Position numbers and translations under genes: made by a program
DNA from: Oscillospiraceae bacterium Marseille-Q3528
Lineage (GTDB): Bacteria; Bacillota; Clostridia; Lachnospirales; Lachnospiraceae
Reading direction: 5' to 3'
Length of the DNA: 64,000 nucleotides
Assembly: GCA_018223385.1 (NCBI GenBank)
Contig: JAGTTR010000023.1
Location: 10,798-74,797 of the forward strand
Shown: positions 42,963 to 51,638 of the stretch, one piece after another
Position numbering within the stretch: the first letter of the stretch is position 1
Layout: the number at the start of each line of letters is the position of its first letter
The notes under the pieces: generated by a model
Seen by the model: the letters and a program-made list of their open reading frames with translations, nothing else
Told to the model about the DNA's origin: nothing
Database searches by the model: none

Positions 42963-43670
42963 ATGGGTACAGAGCTGGCGCAGAGCATCAAGAAAACGGA
43001 AAATGGGCAGCATCTGGATCAGCTGTTTCTCTGGATCGAAGGGGCGGCGTCTGCCGACGGCACGCTGCTGGTGCGGCTGGATGATGAGAATGGTACGCTG
43101 GTGACCCAGTCTGTGGCCATGGCGGATTATGCCGAGGATGTGGCCAAGGTATGGGTGCCCATGGATCAGGATCTGAAAAAGGGCAAATCTTACACAGTTA
43201 CGCTGAACTACGAACGCACCGCGGCCAACGGCGGAAGCCATGTGCAGGCAGATGCGGCGTCTGCTGGTGATCCGGGTGAGGCACAGGGCGTGATTTATTT
43301 CCGCAGCAGCGGCAGCGCGGCGCTGGAGATGCCTGCGGTGGGAGATGGCGGCACGCTGGAAGACGGCATCACCGTGGTTTTTGACTATGAGCGGATGAAC
43401 ATCCGCGCCTTTGCCCGGGCCATTTTCCTGGTGCTGGTTCTGGTGGGACTGCTTGCAGTGCCTGCCTCCTTTATTCAGGGAATCTTGCGGAAGATCGGCG
43501 TCGGCGGTCATGGCGCCTGTGGAACTCTGACAGAGCCCCCGGGTGAAGGCCCATATCGGCATTCACGCAAGACTGGGGCAGCGGGAGCAGGGAAGCCGCC
43601 AGGAGGAATGCCTGGCATTCGGCGATCTGAAGATTTATCCCAAGGCATACCGGGTATTCTTAAAGGATAA
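42963..43670 (+). pseudogene. Fragment of a membrane protein joined to a foreign 3' end
   Basis: The first about 175 codons look genuine: an extracellular beta-rich domain (QLFLWIEGAASADGTLLVRL, SYTVTLNYERTAAN) and one membrane helix (FARAIFLVLVLVGLLAVPAS). After ILRKIGVGGHG the frame runs antisensically through the response-regulator piece in another frame and becomes Pro/Gly/Arg-rich, so the true C-terminus is lost. A normal protein of this kind would also have helices before the domain. A small product could still be made from ATG 42963. Confidence 0.55.
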
Positions 43671-43908
43671 GGAGATCGCCCTGGCAAACCGGGAGTTTGA
43701 GTTGCTGCTGTTTCTGGCGTCCAATCCCAACATTGTGTTCTCCAAGGAGACGCTGTTTGAGCGGATCTGGGGCATGGATGCGCTGGGGGACAGCGCCACA
43801 GTTATGGCGCATGTGAACCGGATCCGGGAAAAATTAAAGGATCCGTCGGATGACCGGGAGTATATCCAGACCGTGTGGGGCGCCGGATACCGGTTCTGCG
43901 CGGAGTAA
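43543..43908 (+). pseudogene. Receiver-less OmpR/PhoB-type DNA-binding domain
   Basis: About 121 codons encode the complete winged-helix effector domain of a response regulator: LKIYPKAYRVFLKDKEIAL, ANREFELLLFLASNPN, LFERIWGMDALGDSATVMAHV, VNRIREKLKD and IQTVWGAGYRF. The preceding VKAHIGIHARLGQRE matches the linker that normally follows a receiver domain, but a TGA lies five codons upstream and no receiver is encoded. No histidine kinase is nearby. A GTG at 43543 could start it, giving a constitutive DNA-binding protein, or it is a deletion remnant. Confidence 0.75.
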
Positions 43909-43921
43909 TGGAGGAAGCGGA

Positions 43922-45298
43922 ATGCAGGAAAATATAGAACAGTTACTGAAAAAACAGCGCGATTTTTTCAACACAGGCAAGACACGGGATATCCGCTTTC
44001 GAAAGGCGGCGCTTCTTCGCCTGCGGCAGGCCATCCGTCGGCGGGAACAGGAGATCAGCCGGGCGCTGCAGGCGGATCTGGGAAAAGCGCCTTTTGAATC
44101 CTACATGACTGAGGTGGGGCTGACGTTAAGTGAGCTGACCTATGTGCTGCGGCATCTGGATGGCTGGACGAGGGAGAAAAAGGTCCCCACACCGCTGGCC
44201 CAGTTTCACGGGAAAAGCTTCACCGTGCCGGAGCCGTACGGCGTGGTGCTGGTGATGGCACCCTGGAATTATCCGTTTCTGCTGACGATGGAGCCCCTCA
44301 TCGGTGCTCTGGCGGCAGGCAACTGCTGTGTGCTTAAACCTTCGGAGGATGCGCCCCGGACGTCGGCGGTCATCGCTTCTCTGCTGGAGGAGATTTATCC
44401 GAAAAGCTATGTAACTGTGGTGGAAGGTGACCGGAAGATCAGTGCAGCTCTGCTGGAACAGCGGTTTGACTATATTTTCTTCACTGGCAGTGTATCGGTG
44501 GGAAAGCTGGTGATGGAGCAGGCGGCAAAACATCTGACGCCGGTGACGCTGGAGCTGGGCGGCAAGAGCCCCTGTATCGTGGATGAGACGGCGGATCTGT
44601 CCCTGGCGGCCAGACGAATTGTTTTCGGCAAATTTTTAAACAGTGGGCAGACGTGCGTGGCGCCGGATTATGTGCTGGTACAGCGCTCCGTGCAGGAGAA
44701 GTTTATGCAGGAGCTGTGCCGCCAGACAAAACGGCAGCTGGGACGGGAACCGCTGGCAAATCCCCATTATCCCCGGATGGTCAATGAGCGGCACTATGAT
44801 CGGGTGATGCATCTGCTGGCCGGGGAGCTGGCGGTCATCGGCGGCTATGGCAGACGGCAGACGCTGCAGATCGCGCCCACCGTTTTGCGGGATGTCTCAC
44901 CCGAAACGCCTGTGATGCAGGAGGAGATCTTCGGCCCGGGGCTTCCGGTGCTGGCCTATGACCGGCTGGAGGAAGCCATCCGTTTTGTAAAAGAACGGGA
45001 AAAACCGCTGGCGCTCTATCTGTTCACTGCAGATCGGAAGACCGAGGCCAGGGTGCTGCGGCAGGTTTCTTTTGGCGGCGGCTGTGTCAACGACACAGTG
45101 ATCCATCTGGCAACCTCAGCCATGGGCTTCGGCGGCGTGGGGAACAGCGGCATGGGAAGCTATCATGGCCGGGATTCTTTCGAGACGTTCAGCCACCGGA
45201 AGAGCATCGTGGACAAATCCACCTGGATGGATCTGCCCGTGCGGTATCAGCCCTACCGATGGTGGAAGGAAGCACTATTAAAAGTATTTCTGAGATAG
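43922..45298 (+). CDS. NAD(P)-dependent aldehyde dehydrogenase (class 3-like)
   Basis: A 458-residue aldehyde dehydrogenase of the membrane/fatty-aldehyde (class 3) type. Catalytic Cys 245 in SGQTCVAPDY, general base Glu 211 in LELGGKSPCIV, and the coenzyme segment FFTGSVSVGK with VLVMAPWNYPF upstream. The C-terminal NDTVIHLATSAMGFGGVGNSGMG is conserved in the class. It oxidises medium or long-chain or aromatic aldehydes; the true substrate is open. Start ATG 43922 with TGGAGGAAG. It follows the broken regulator by 13 bp. Confidence 0.92.
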   Translation: MQENIEQLLKKQRDFFNTGKTRDIRFRKAALLRLRQAIRRREQEISRALQADLGKAPFESYMTEVGLTLSELTYVLRHLDGWTREKKVPTPLAQFHGKSFTVPEPYGVVLVMAPWNYPFLLTMEPLIGALAAGNCCVLKPSEDAPRTSAVIASLLEEIYPKSYVTVVEGDRKISAALLEQRFDYIFFTGSVSVGKLVMEQAAKHLTPVTLELGGKSPCIVDETADLSLAARRIVFGKFLNSGQTCVAPDYVLVQRSVQEKFMQELCRQTKRQLGREPLANPHYPRMVNERHYDRVMHLLAGELAVIGGYGRRQTLQIAPTVLRDVSPETPVMQEEIFGPGLPVLAYDRLEEAIRFVKEREKPLALYLFTADRKTEARVLRQVSFGGGCVNDTVIHLATSAMGFGGVGNSGMGSYHGRDSFETFSHRKSIVDKSTWMDLPVRYQPYRWWKEALLKVFLR

Positions 45299-45365
45299 TA
45301 TATTTGATGCCAGAAGATTGCTCCGTGCTTTGCACTCCCGAAATCTTCACTGCTCTTCGCATATC

Positions 45366-45536
45366 GTGAATCTTTTGATTCACTTTTATGCTCAGATCAG
45401 GGCGGGTCATGAAGCCATGCACACATTCATGCGCAAGCGCATCATGGTGCCGGCTTCTGACCCTGGCATTAACAATCAACACCGGATGTAGAATTCAAAA
45501 CGACATTTGGCCATATTTGTCGTTTTGGATTTTACA
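45366..45536 (+). repeat. Cluster of palindromes in a 332-bp gene-free stretch
   Basis: Four inverted repeats in a row: GTGAATC-TTTT-GATTCAC (45366-45383, perfect); GGGTCATGAAGCC (45404-45416) with GGCTTCTGACCC (45452-45463); inside it ATGCGC-AA-GCGCAT (45429-45442, perfect); and a 19-pair hairpin with arms 45487-45505 and 45518-45536 (TGTAGAATTCAAAACGACA against TGTCGTTTTGGATTTTACA, only GU wobbles). The last is followed by no T-run. They lie between the aldehyde dehydrogenase gene and the MntP-like gene; no yybP-ykoY riboswitch pattern was recognised. Confidence 0.7.
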
Positions 45537-45630
45537 CCCGGTTTTTTTTGTCTGTCGATTTTTTCGGGAACGGAGGCTACAGTATAGGCAGACAGAGGAA
45601 CAAAGGAGATTCCGGAAAGGGAGTGAAACA

Positions 45631-46206
45631 ATGAATCTGGCCGAGATACTGATCATTTCGATAGGCCTTTCGTTTGACATCTTCGCGGTAACTGTCTGTG
45701 TCGGTGCTACGCTGCAGAAAATAGAGAAAAAGAAACTGGTCTGTATGGGCCTGATTTTCTGTATCTGGCAGCTGATCGCTGTGGGGCTTGGATTTCTGGT
45801 TGCGAGATTCCCGGTGATGCAGACCCGGACATCGGAGATGCAGAACATATGGGATGGATTTTCGGTGATTATTTTTCTTGCGTTAGGGGTATATATGTTT
45901 GCGAAGGGCTGGCGGAAGAAAGACTTCCTGGAGCGGCGCGGACAGATCAGCTATCAGAAAGCCTGGGCAGCCGCCATGATGACCAGCCTGGATGCATTTT
46001 TCGCAGGCATCGGGTTTGGTTTTCTGGGTACAGAGATCCTGGCCGTGGGGCTGATCCTGGAACTGGTCACCCTGATCTTTGCGCTGGCGGGGACATTCGT
46101 GGGATACCGACTGGGTTATGAGCAGCGGACGAAGGCCTACGCCATTGGCGGAATCATACTGATTATTGCAGGTATTGATGTCATCATCCGATACCTGATA
46201 CAATAG
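45631..46206 (+). CDS. MntP-like manganese efflux pump family protein
   Basis: A 191-residue membrane protein with six helices, the first beginning LAEILIISIGLSFDIFAVTVC and the fourth containing MMTSLDAFFAGIGFGF. The two repeats each hold an Asp in a helix (SFDIFA and SLDAFF), the hallmark of the MntP/LysE-like fold used for Mn2+ export. Start ATG 45631 behind AAGGGAG; the frame is open far upstream through the palindrome region, which is not coding. It is 31 bp before the radical SAM gene. Confidence 0.82.
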   Translation: MNLAEILIISIGLSFDIFAVTVCVGATLQKIEKKKLVCMGLIFCIWQLIAVGLGFLVARFPVMQTRTSEMQNIWDGFSVIIFLALGVYMFAKGWRKKDFLERRGQISYQKAWAAAMMTSLDAFFAGIGFGFLGTEILAVGLILELVTLIFALAGTFVGYRLGYEQRTKAYAIGGIILIIAGIDVIIRYLIQ

Positions 46207-46237
46207 ATATTTTTAAAGAGATATGGAGGATACGGTT

Positions 46238-47635
46238 ATGGGAACATTAACACATAAGGCTGCAAGAGCAGCATTTTCAACGGCAATCGATCAGACATTA
46301 AAACATATTTACAAAGACAGAGAAAAAGGACTGCTGGATATCGTGGATATCTCAGAGAAGTTCCTGGGAGACACATTTGGAGATCAGGTATATGACAATG
46401 CCAGAAAGATGATTCAGGATCCGGACAGCAAATGGATGCAGTACATCAACAGAGGTCTGGACGAGATCAATCCCCACGTGGCAAAGATGACCGCCCTGAA
46501 CTTAGGGTTCGAGGCTGCTTTCCATGGCACCAAGACCATTCGGAAAATGCGTGAGATCCACCAGTGCAACATTCCGTGGCTGATCCTGATGGATCCCACC
46601 AGCGCCTGCAATCTGCACTGCACCGGCTGCTGGGCAGCAGAGTACGGCCACAAGCTGAATTTAAGCTTTGAGGATCTGGACAGCATCATCACCCAGGGCA
46701 AGGAGCTGGGCGTTTACTTCTACATGTATACCGGCGGCGAACCGCTGGTGCGCAAAGCAGACATCATCCGTCTGTGCGAGAAACACAACGACTGCGAGTT
46801 CCATGCATTTACCAACGGCACACTGGTAGACGAGGATTTCTGTAAGGAAATGCAGCGGGTAGGCAACCTGTCCCTGTCCATCAGCCTGGAGGGCTTTGAG
46901 GAAGTCAATGATTTGCGCCGTGGCGAGGGCGTGTTTGACCGTGTCATGAAGGCCATGGATCTGCTGAAAAAATACGGCCTGATCTTCGGTACATCTATCT
47001 GCTATACGAGCAAAAATATTTCCACCGTTACTTCTGATGAGTTCCTGGATATGATCATCGAGAAGGGCTGCCGGTTCACCTGGTATTTCCACTACATGCC
47101 GGTAGGAAACGATGCGTCTGTAGACCTGCTGCCTACCATGGAGCAGAGAAAATATATGTACCATCGGGTACGGGAGATCAGAGGCGCCACAGGCGGCAAG
47201 CAGATCTTTGCCATGGACTTCCAGAACGATGGTGAGTTCGTGGGCGGTTGTATCGCAGGCGGCAGAAACTATTTCCATATCAACGCCAACGGCGATGTGG
47301 AGCCCTGTGTATTCATCCATTATTCCAGCGCCAACATCCACGATGTGACACTGCTGGAAGCACTGAAGCAGCCGCTGTTCATGGCATACCGGGATAACCA
47401 GCCCTTCAATGGCAACCACTTAAGACCGTGCCCGATGCTGGAGAATCCGGAGCTTCTGCAGAAGATGGTGGAGGAGACCGGAGCCAAGTCCACAGACCTG
47501 CAGTCCCCGGAGAGCGTGGAGCATCTGTGCGGAAAATGTAAAAACTATGCGAAGGAATGGGAAGGCCCGGCCGCAGAGCTGTGGGATTCCAAGGAGCATA
47601 AGAAGCCGAAATACGAGAATTACAAGAAAAAATAA
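46238..47635 (+). CDS. Radical SAM protein with SPASM-like C-terminus, unknown substrate
   Basis: A 465-residue radical SAM enzyme. A helical N-terminal domain of about 110 residues precedes the barrel; the SAM/[4Fe-4S] motif is DPTSACNLHCTGCWAAEYG (CxxxCxxC), followed by YMYTGGEPLVRKADI. The C-terminal part has further Cys in GGCIAGGRNYFHINANGDVE, EPCVFIHYSS, RPCPMLEN and HLCGKCKNYA, fitting a SPASM-type extra cluster. No precursor peptide gene is next to it, so peptide maturation is not supported; lipid or cofactor chemistry is possible. Start ATG 46238 with TGGAGG. A TetR gene follows. Confidence 0.88.
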   Translation: MGTLTHKAARAAFSTAIDQTLKHIYKDREKGLLDIVDISEKFLGDTFGDQVYDNARKMIQDPDSKWMQYINRGLDEINPHVAKMTALNLGFEAAFHGTKTIRKMREIHQCNIPWLILMDPTSACNLHCTGCWAAEYGHKLNLSFEDLDSIITQGKELGVYFYMYTGGEPLVRKADIIRLCEKHNDCEFHAFTNGTLVDEDFCKEMQRVGNLSLSISLEGFEEVNDLRRGEGVFDRVMKAMDLLKKYGLIFGTSICYTSKNISTVTSDEFLDMIIEKGCRFTWYFHYMPVGNDASVDLLPTMEQRKYMYHRVREIRGATGGKQIFAMDFQNDGEFVGGCIAGGRNYFHINANGDVEPCVFIHYSSANIHDVTLLEALKQPLFMAYRDNQPFNGNHLRPCPMLENPELLQKMVEETGAKSTDLQSPESVEHLCGKCKNYAKEWEGPAAELWDSKEHKKPKYENYKKK

Positions 47636-47698
47636 GCTGGGAAATTCTGTAAAATAATTAAAAAAATAACGCAAGCCCTTTGCATTTTGCCTGAAAAT

Positions 47699-47708
47699 AT
47701 GGTACCAT
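47699..47708. promoter_or_regulatory. Short palindrome before the TetR gene
   Basis: ATGGTACCAT is a perfect 10-bp palindrome 52 bp before the TetR-type gene, in an AT-rich 125-bp gap. It may be an autoregulatory site; a palindrome this short can also occur by chance. Confidence 0.3.
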
Positions 47709-47760
47709 TTGAGAGATTTATGGTTTAGGAAAAATCAGGATTGGACAAAGGTGAAAAAGA

Positions 47761-48330
47761 ATGGAACAAAAGAAAGATCTGACAAAGAAGCTGATTGCTG
47801 AAAGCTTCCAGAGCCTTCTGGAGAAGCATCCGTTTGATAAAATTACGATCCGCATGATCACCGATCAGGCGGGATTGATCCGACCAACCTTTTACAACCA
47901 TTTTCAGGATAAATATGACCTGGTGGAGTGGATATTTTCGGAGGACATTGTCAGTGAGGTGGATCGCCTTCTGCAGCACGGTATGCAGCAGGAAGCCATC
48001 AAGTTCCTGTTTACGGGTATCCATAAGAACCGGAAATTCTATGCCAAGATGCTGCAGGTCAGCGGACAGAACAGTCTGGAGGAAGTGCTGGTGCGACGGC
48101 TGGAAGAGCTGTTCCGCCGGGAGATCACCGAGAAGGGCATCAAGGACATTCCCCAGAACCGGGTGCTCAACGTTACCTATGTAAGCCGGTATTATGCGTT
48201 GGGGCTTGCGACTTCCATCGAGGCCTGGCTGGCCGGCGGCGACAACGAGGTGTCGGTGGATGAGCTGACAGAAGCATATGAATTTTTGATCACGCATTCG
48301 ATTTATGATATCATCAATGAAGGTGTCTGA
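47761..48330 (+). CDS. TetR/AcrR-family transcriptional regulator
   Basis: A 189-residue regulator. The helix-turn-helix covers KITIRMITDQAGLIRPTFYNHFQDKYDLVEW (about residues 26-56), with the FYNHFxDK signature. The C-terminal domain (RYYALGLATSIEAWLAGG) resembles the DhaS/TetR_C group, whose members often respond to small ligands or act as co-activators. It probably controls the radical SAM gene upstream or acts at the palindrome before itself. A perfect terminator follows. Confidence 0.88.
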   Translation: MEQKKDLTKKLIAESFQSLLEKHPFDKITIRMITDQAGLIRPTFYNHFQDKYDLVEWIFSEDIVSEVDRLLQHGMQQEAIKFLFTGIHKNRKFYAKMLQVSGQNSLEEVLVRRLEELFRREITEKGIKDIPQNRVLNVTYVSRYYALGLATSIEAWLAGGDNEVSVDELTEAYEFLITHSIYDIINEGV

Positions 48331-48334
48331 TTTC

Positions 48335-48371
48335 GTGCCATGTATTTCACAGGAGATACATGGCACTTTTT
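48335..48371 (+). terminator. Rho-independent terminator
   Basis: GTGCCATGTAT (48335-48345) pairs perfectly with ATACATGGCAC (48356-48366), 10-base loop, followed by T5. Confidence 0.93.
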
Positions 48372-48374
48372 GTC

Positions 48375-48532
48375 CCAGTTCACTTGTATATTCGTATGGT
48401 CAGATTTCATGCTTGCATGAAAATCTGGCTGTGCGAATATACAAAGGGAGCGCCTTCTAATGAGCAAAAATGAGCTGCGACGCAGCGGGGAGCATCGAAG
48501 ATGCGGTTTTGCGAATGGCGCGTGTGAACTGG
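48375..48532. mobile_element. MITE-like element, 158 bp, with 9-bp terminal inverted repeats
   Basis: Ends are CCAGTTCAC (48375-48383) and GTGAACTGG (48524-48532). Inside, TTGTATATTCG (48384-48394) pairs with CGAATATACAA (48434-48444) and encloses CAGATTTCATGC-TT-GCATGAAAATCTG (48401-48427). The right 71 bp recur, inverted and about 89% identical, at 29470-29541. It has no coding capacity. The layout fits a non-autonomous miniature element or a REP-type repeat; no target-site duplication was made out with confidence. Confidence 0.7.
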
Positions 48533-48631
48533 TTACATGTGAACGAATAGATGTTGTTTTTTATAAGAATGTGTTATACTTGTTATCAGAAACTGATGCG
48601 CAGCCCAAAGAAAGGAAGATCCTGTAAGACA

Positions 48632-49828
48632 ATGAAAGAGGAAAACCGAGAGAAATACCTGTATCCGGCGCTGTTTAAGATTTTGGTTCTGGCAGCGGTC
48701 ATCATTATTTTCTTTATTTTTTATCGATTTGGAGAATTCAAGAGTGTGATCACGCGGGTGGTCGATATCCTGAAGCCTTTTCTGTACGGTGCTGTGCTGG
48801 CGTATCTGCTGCGGCCTTTCTGCGATTTCATTGAACACCGGGTGAAAAAGCTGCTGGACAGGCATGCGCCTGGTATGAAGCGGGCGGGCACGGTGGCCCG
48901 GGGTGCCGGGATCGTAGGTGCATTGATCCTGTTTACGGGCATCATCTATATGTTCGTGGCGCTGGTATTTCCGCAGATCATTTCCAGTGTCACGACGATT
49001 ATTCAGGTATTGCCGGAAAATATCAACCGGGCTTCCGCCTGGCTGGAACAGTTTGCCCGGGACAACGATACGGCCAAGCAGGTCATCGACAGTGCTTCGG
49101 CCATGATCCAGGAGAGCGTGACAAACCTGACCCAGGGCAATAAGCTGATGCCCAACATCCAGGCTATCATCGCGGAAGTGTCTGTACAGGTGTGGAGCAT
49201 CGTTGTGTTATTGAAAAATTTTCTCATCGGTATCGTGGTCAGTGTCTACCTGCTGAGCTGTAAGGAGAAGCTGGCGTACCAGGTGAAGGTGATTCTGCTG
49301 GGTGTGTTCGGGGAGAAATGGTTTCAGCGGATCCGGGAAGAGATCCACATTGTGGACGGTATGTTTGAGGGCTTTATCAACGGCAAGCTCATCGATTCAC
49401 TGATCATTGGGCTGATCTGCTTCTTTTTCATGAATATTTTCAAATGGCCTTTTGCCGTGCTGATCAGCACCATCATCGGCGTGACGAATATTATTCCGTT
49501 TTTCGGGCCGTTTATCGGTGCGGTGCCGGCGGCGCTGCTGATGCTCATGGTGAGCCCGCTGAAAATGGTCTATCTGCTGATCTTTATTTTTGCACTGCAG
49601 CAGTTTGACGGCAACATCCTGGGGCCAAAGATCCTGGGCAACACCACGGGACTGTCCAGCTTCTGGGTGCTGTTTTCCATCACGTTTTTCGGCGGTCTGT
49701 GGGGCATCGTCGGCATGATCGTGGGCGTGCCGCTGTTTGCGGTGATCTATGATCTGGTGGGAAAATGTATCCGCTATTTTCTGCGGCTGCGGGGCATCAG
49801 CCAGGAGCAGGAGGAAGCGCTGCGCTGA
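48632..49828 (+). CDS. AI-2E family transporter (YdbI/TqsA-like permease)
   Basis: A 398-residue membrane protein with about eight helices: two N-terminal, a central helical region without membrane segments, then a cluster including LIIGLICFFFMNIF and the conserved GVTNIIPFFGPFIGAVPA and LQQFDGNILGPKILG motifs that define PF01594. Members include quorum-signal exporters and Na+(Li+)/H+ antiporters; this one's substrate is unknown. ATG 48632 fits the usual N-terminus; the purine-rich site AAAGGAAG is about 15 bp upstream, further than normal. Confidence 0.9.
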   Translation: MKEENREKYLYPALFKILVLAAVIIIFFIFYRFGEFKSVITRVVDILKPFLYGAVLAYLLRPFCDFIEHRVKKLLDRHAPGMKRAGTVARGAGIVGALILFTGIIYMFVALVFPQIISSVTTIIQVLPENINRASAWLEQFARDNDTAKQVIDSASAMIQESVTNLTQGNKLMPNIQAIIAEVSVQVWSIVVLLKNFLIGIVVSVYLLSCKEKLAYQVKVILLGVFGEKWFQRIREEIHIVDGMFEGFINGKLIDSLIIGLICFFFMNIFKWPFAVLISTIIGVTNIIPFFGPFIGAVPAALLMLMVSPLKMVYLLIFIFALQQFDGNILGPKILGNTTGLSSFWVLFSITFFGGLWGIVGMIVGVPLFAVIYDLVGKCIRYFLRLRGISQEQEEALR

Positions 49829-49897
49829 CGGTTCAGGTACCGGCGGAGCGCGCCGGTGGATCCATATACAAAATGAGAGTGGGGATGACGTGCAGAG

Positions 49898-50917
49898 ATG
49901 TTTTCATTTCTGAGAAAAAAGGAGCCCGTGAAGGCGAAACGCAGCGGGCTTGGATTAGATGAGAAAAAACATATCCGCTGTAAATATAAAAATAAGAAAA
50001 AGTGCCCGCAGGACTGTGCAGAGTGCTGCTTTTCGATTAAACTGAAGGGCGATTTCATGATGCAGGTGCAGGCCTACGATTCGGCGGCGGAGCTTTATGA
50101 GGATGCGGTATCCCGGGAGCCGGACTATGCGGACGCCTGGCTGGCACTGGGCAACGCGGCCACCTTCCGGGGAGACCTGGGACGGGCGCTGGAGGCCTAT
50201 GAGGAGGCCATTTTTATCGATGACCGGTTTGGGGAAGCGCTGTATGGACGTGCCGTGGCGCTGAAAAATCTGCATCGGCCCAAGGAGGCGCTGGAAGCGG
50301 TGGAGACAGTCATGGCACTGTACGACTACGAACCGTGCCAGACGCTGAAAAAAGAGATTTTACAGATGACAGCGGCAGATGAGGCGAAGGAAGCGAAGAA
50401 GCAGGAGGAGAAGAACCGCCTGTTAAAGCAGATGATCCGCCTGGCTGTGAAGAAGGGCTATGTCCAGGATCGGCTGCCGGTGGCTGCCGATGTGACGGCC
50501 ATTGCGGACTGTTTTATCCCGGAATGCATCATCCGGCTGACAGGCCAGAAGAAATATACGCTGGAAGAGGTGAAGGCGGCAGCAGTGTGCTGTTTTTACG
50601 GCGGTGCGGGCATCGCCCAGCTGTGGAAACGCCACTGGGGAGACTTCTCCGCCCAGGGCATTTCCCGGGGCCTGTTTGATCCCAGAGGGTTTGCCTGCAT
50701 GGACGAGTACGCCTGCACCCTTATGGGCATTGCCTATGAGAGCGTGGAGGGACAGGCACTGAAACGGTTTTCCGCGGAGCTGAGCAACCTGGTGATGAGC
50801 GCCATCATGACCCAGATCGGCGCGAAGAAGATGAACGACCGTCAGGTGGAGGCAGTAGTAAAGGATGCCATGCGGGATGTATACACGGTGGGAGCCGGGA
50901 TCGGGCTTTCCAGGTAA
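49898..50917 (+). CDS. TPR-repeat protein with N-terminal Cys cluster
   Basis: A 339-residue cytoplasmic protein. A basic start leads to a Cys cluster (HIRCKYKNKKKCPQDCAECC, residues 25-44) that could bind zinc or an iron-sulfur centre. Two to three TPR units follow (AAELYEDAVSREPDYADAWL, ALEAYEEAIFIDDRFGEALY). The C-terminal 150 residues (helical, Cys-containing, with AAAVCCFYGGAGIAQLWKRH) are not recognised. Function unknown; a scaffold or metal-dependent regulator is possible. It starts 69 bp after the AI-2E gene and is followed 17 bp later by the MBL-fold gene. Confidence 0.75.
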   Translation: MFSFLRKKEPVKAKRSGLGLDEKKHIRCKYKNKKKCPQDCAECCFSIKLKGDFMMQVQAYDSAAELYEDAVSREPDYADAWLALGNAATFRGDLGRALEAYEEAIFIDDRFGEALYGRAVALKNLHRPKEALEAVETVMALYDYEPCQTLKKEILQMTAADEAKEAKKQEEKNRLLKQMIRLAVKKGYVQDRLPVAADVTAIADCFIPECIIRLTGQKKYTLEEVKAAAVCCFYGGAGIAQLWKRHWGDFSAQGISRGLFDPRGFACMDEYACTLMGIAYESVEGQALKRFSAELSNLVMSAIMTQIGAKKMNDRQVEAVVKDAMRDVYTVGAGIGLSR

Positions 50918-50934
50918 GGGGAAGACAGGATATA

Positions 50935-51627
50935 ATGATGAAAGTAACGTACATCCATCACAGTGGATTTCTGGTTGAAACAGAGGATTGTTATTATATT
51001 TTTGACTATTACAGAGGCGATATACCGGAACTGGATAAAAGCAGGGAGGTTGTCGTCTTTTGCAGTCATTTTCATCAGGATCATTTTAATCCCCGGATCT
51101 TTGCAATCCTTGATGACAGGGGGATGAATTATCAGGCGGTTTTGGCAAAGGATATCAGCAAAAGAAAATATCCGCTGGGTGTCAGGGTTACGACAGTTTA
51201 CCACGATAAAACTTACGTTCTCGATAACGGCACGCAGGTCAGCACGCTGCTTTCCAACGACAGTGGCGTTGCTTTTATTGTAAAAACGAGAGAGGGTACC
51301 ATTTATCACGCAGGTGATCTGAACGATTGGTACTGGGAAGGGGAACCGGAGGCTGACAACCGTCAAATGGTCGCTAGGTACCGTGCCGAGATCAACAAAA
51401 TAAAAGGGATACATTTTGATATTGCATTTGTTCCGCTTGATCCGAGACAGGAAAGCCACTATGCAGATGGCATACTGTATTTCCTGAAAAACATTGATTG
51501 CAATGCTGTTTTTCCCATGCATTATTGGGACGAGCCGGGTGTTATCGACAGATTGATTGCGGAATATCCGCAGTATCAGTCAAGGATCAAAAATACAGAA
51601 GCGGCGAAAGAAGAAGCTTGTCCGTAA
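50935..51627 (+). CDS. Metallo-beta-lactamase-fold hydrolase
   Basis: A 230-residue MBL-fold enzyme with the metal motif FCSHFHQDHFNP (HxHxDH), a second metal His in YHAGDLNDWYW and a late His in FPMHYWDEP. The pattern resembles UlaG-like hydrolases acting on small molecules. Substrate unknown. It is 17 bp after the TPR gene and likely cotranscribed. Codon use is more AT-rich than the preceding gene. Start ATG 50935 (or 50938) with ACAGGA upstream. Confidence 0.88.
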   Translation: MMKVTYIHHSGFLVETEDCYYIFDYYRGDIPELDKSREVVVFCSHFHQDHFNPRIFAILDDRGMNYQAVLAKDISKRKYPLGVRVTTVYHDKTYVLDNGTQVSTLLSNDSGVAFIVKTREGTIYHAGDLNDWYWEGEPEADNRQMVARYRAEINKIKGIHFDIAFVPLDPRQESHYADGILYFLKNIDCNAVFPMHYWDEPGVIDRLIAEYPQYQSRIKNTEAAKEEACP

Positions 51628-51638
51628 AGGAAATGCGA

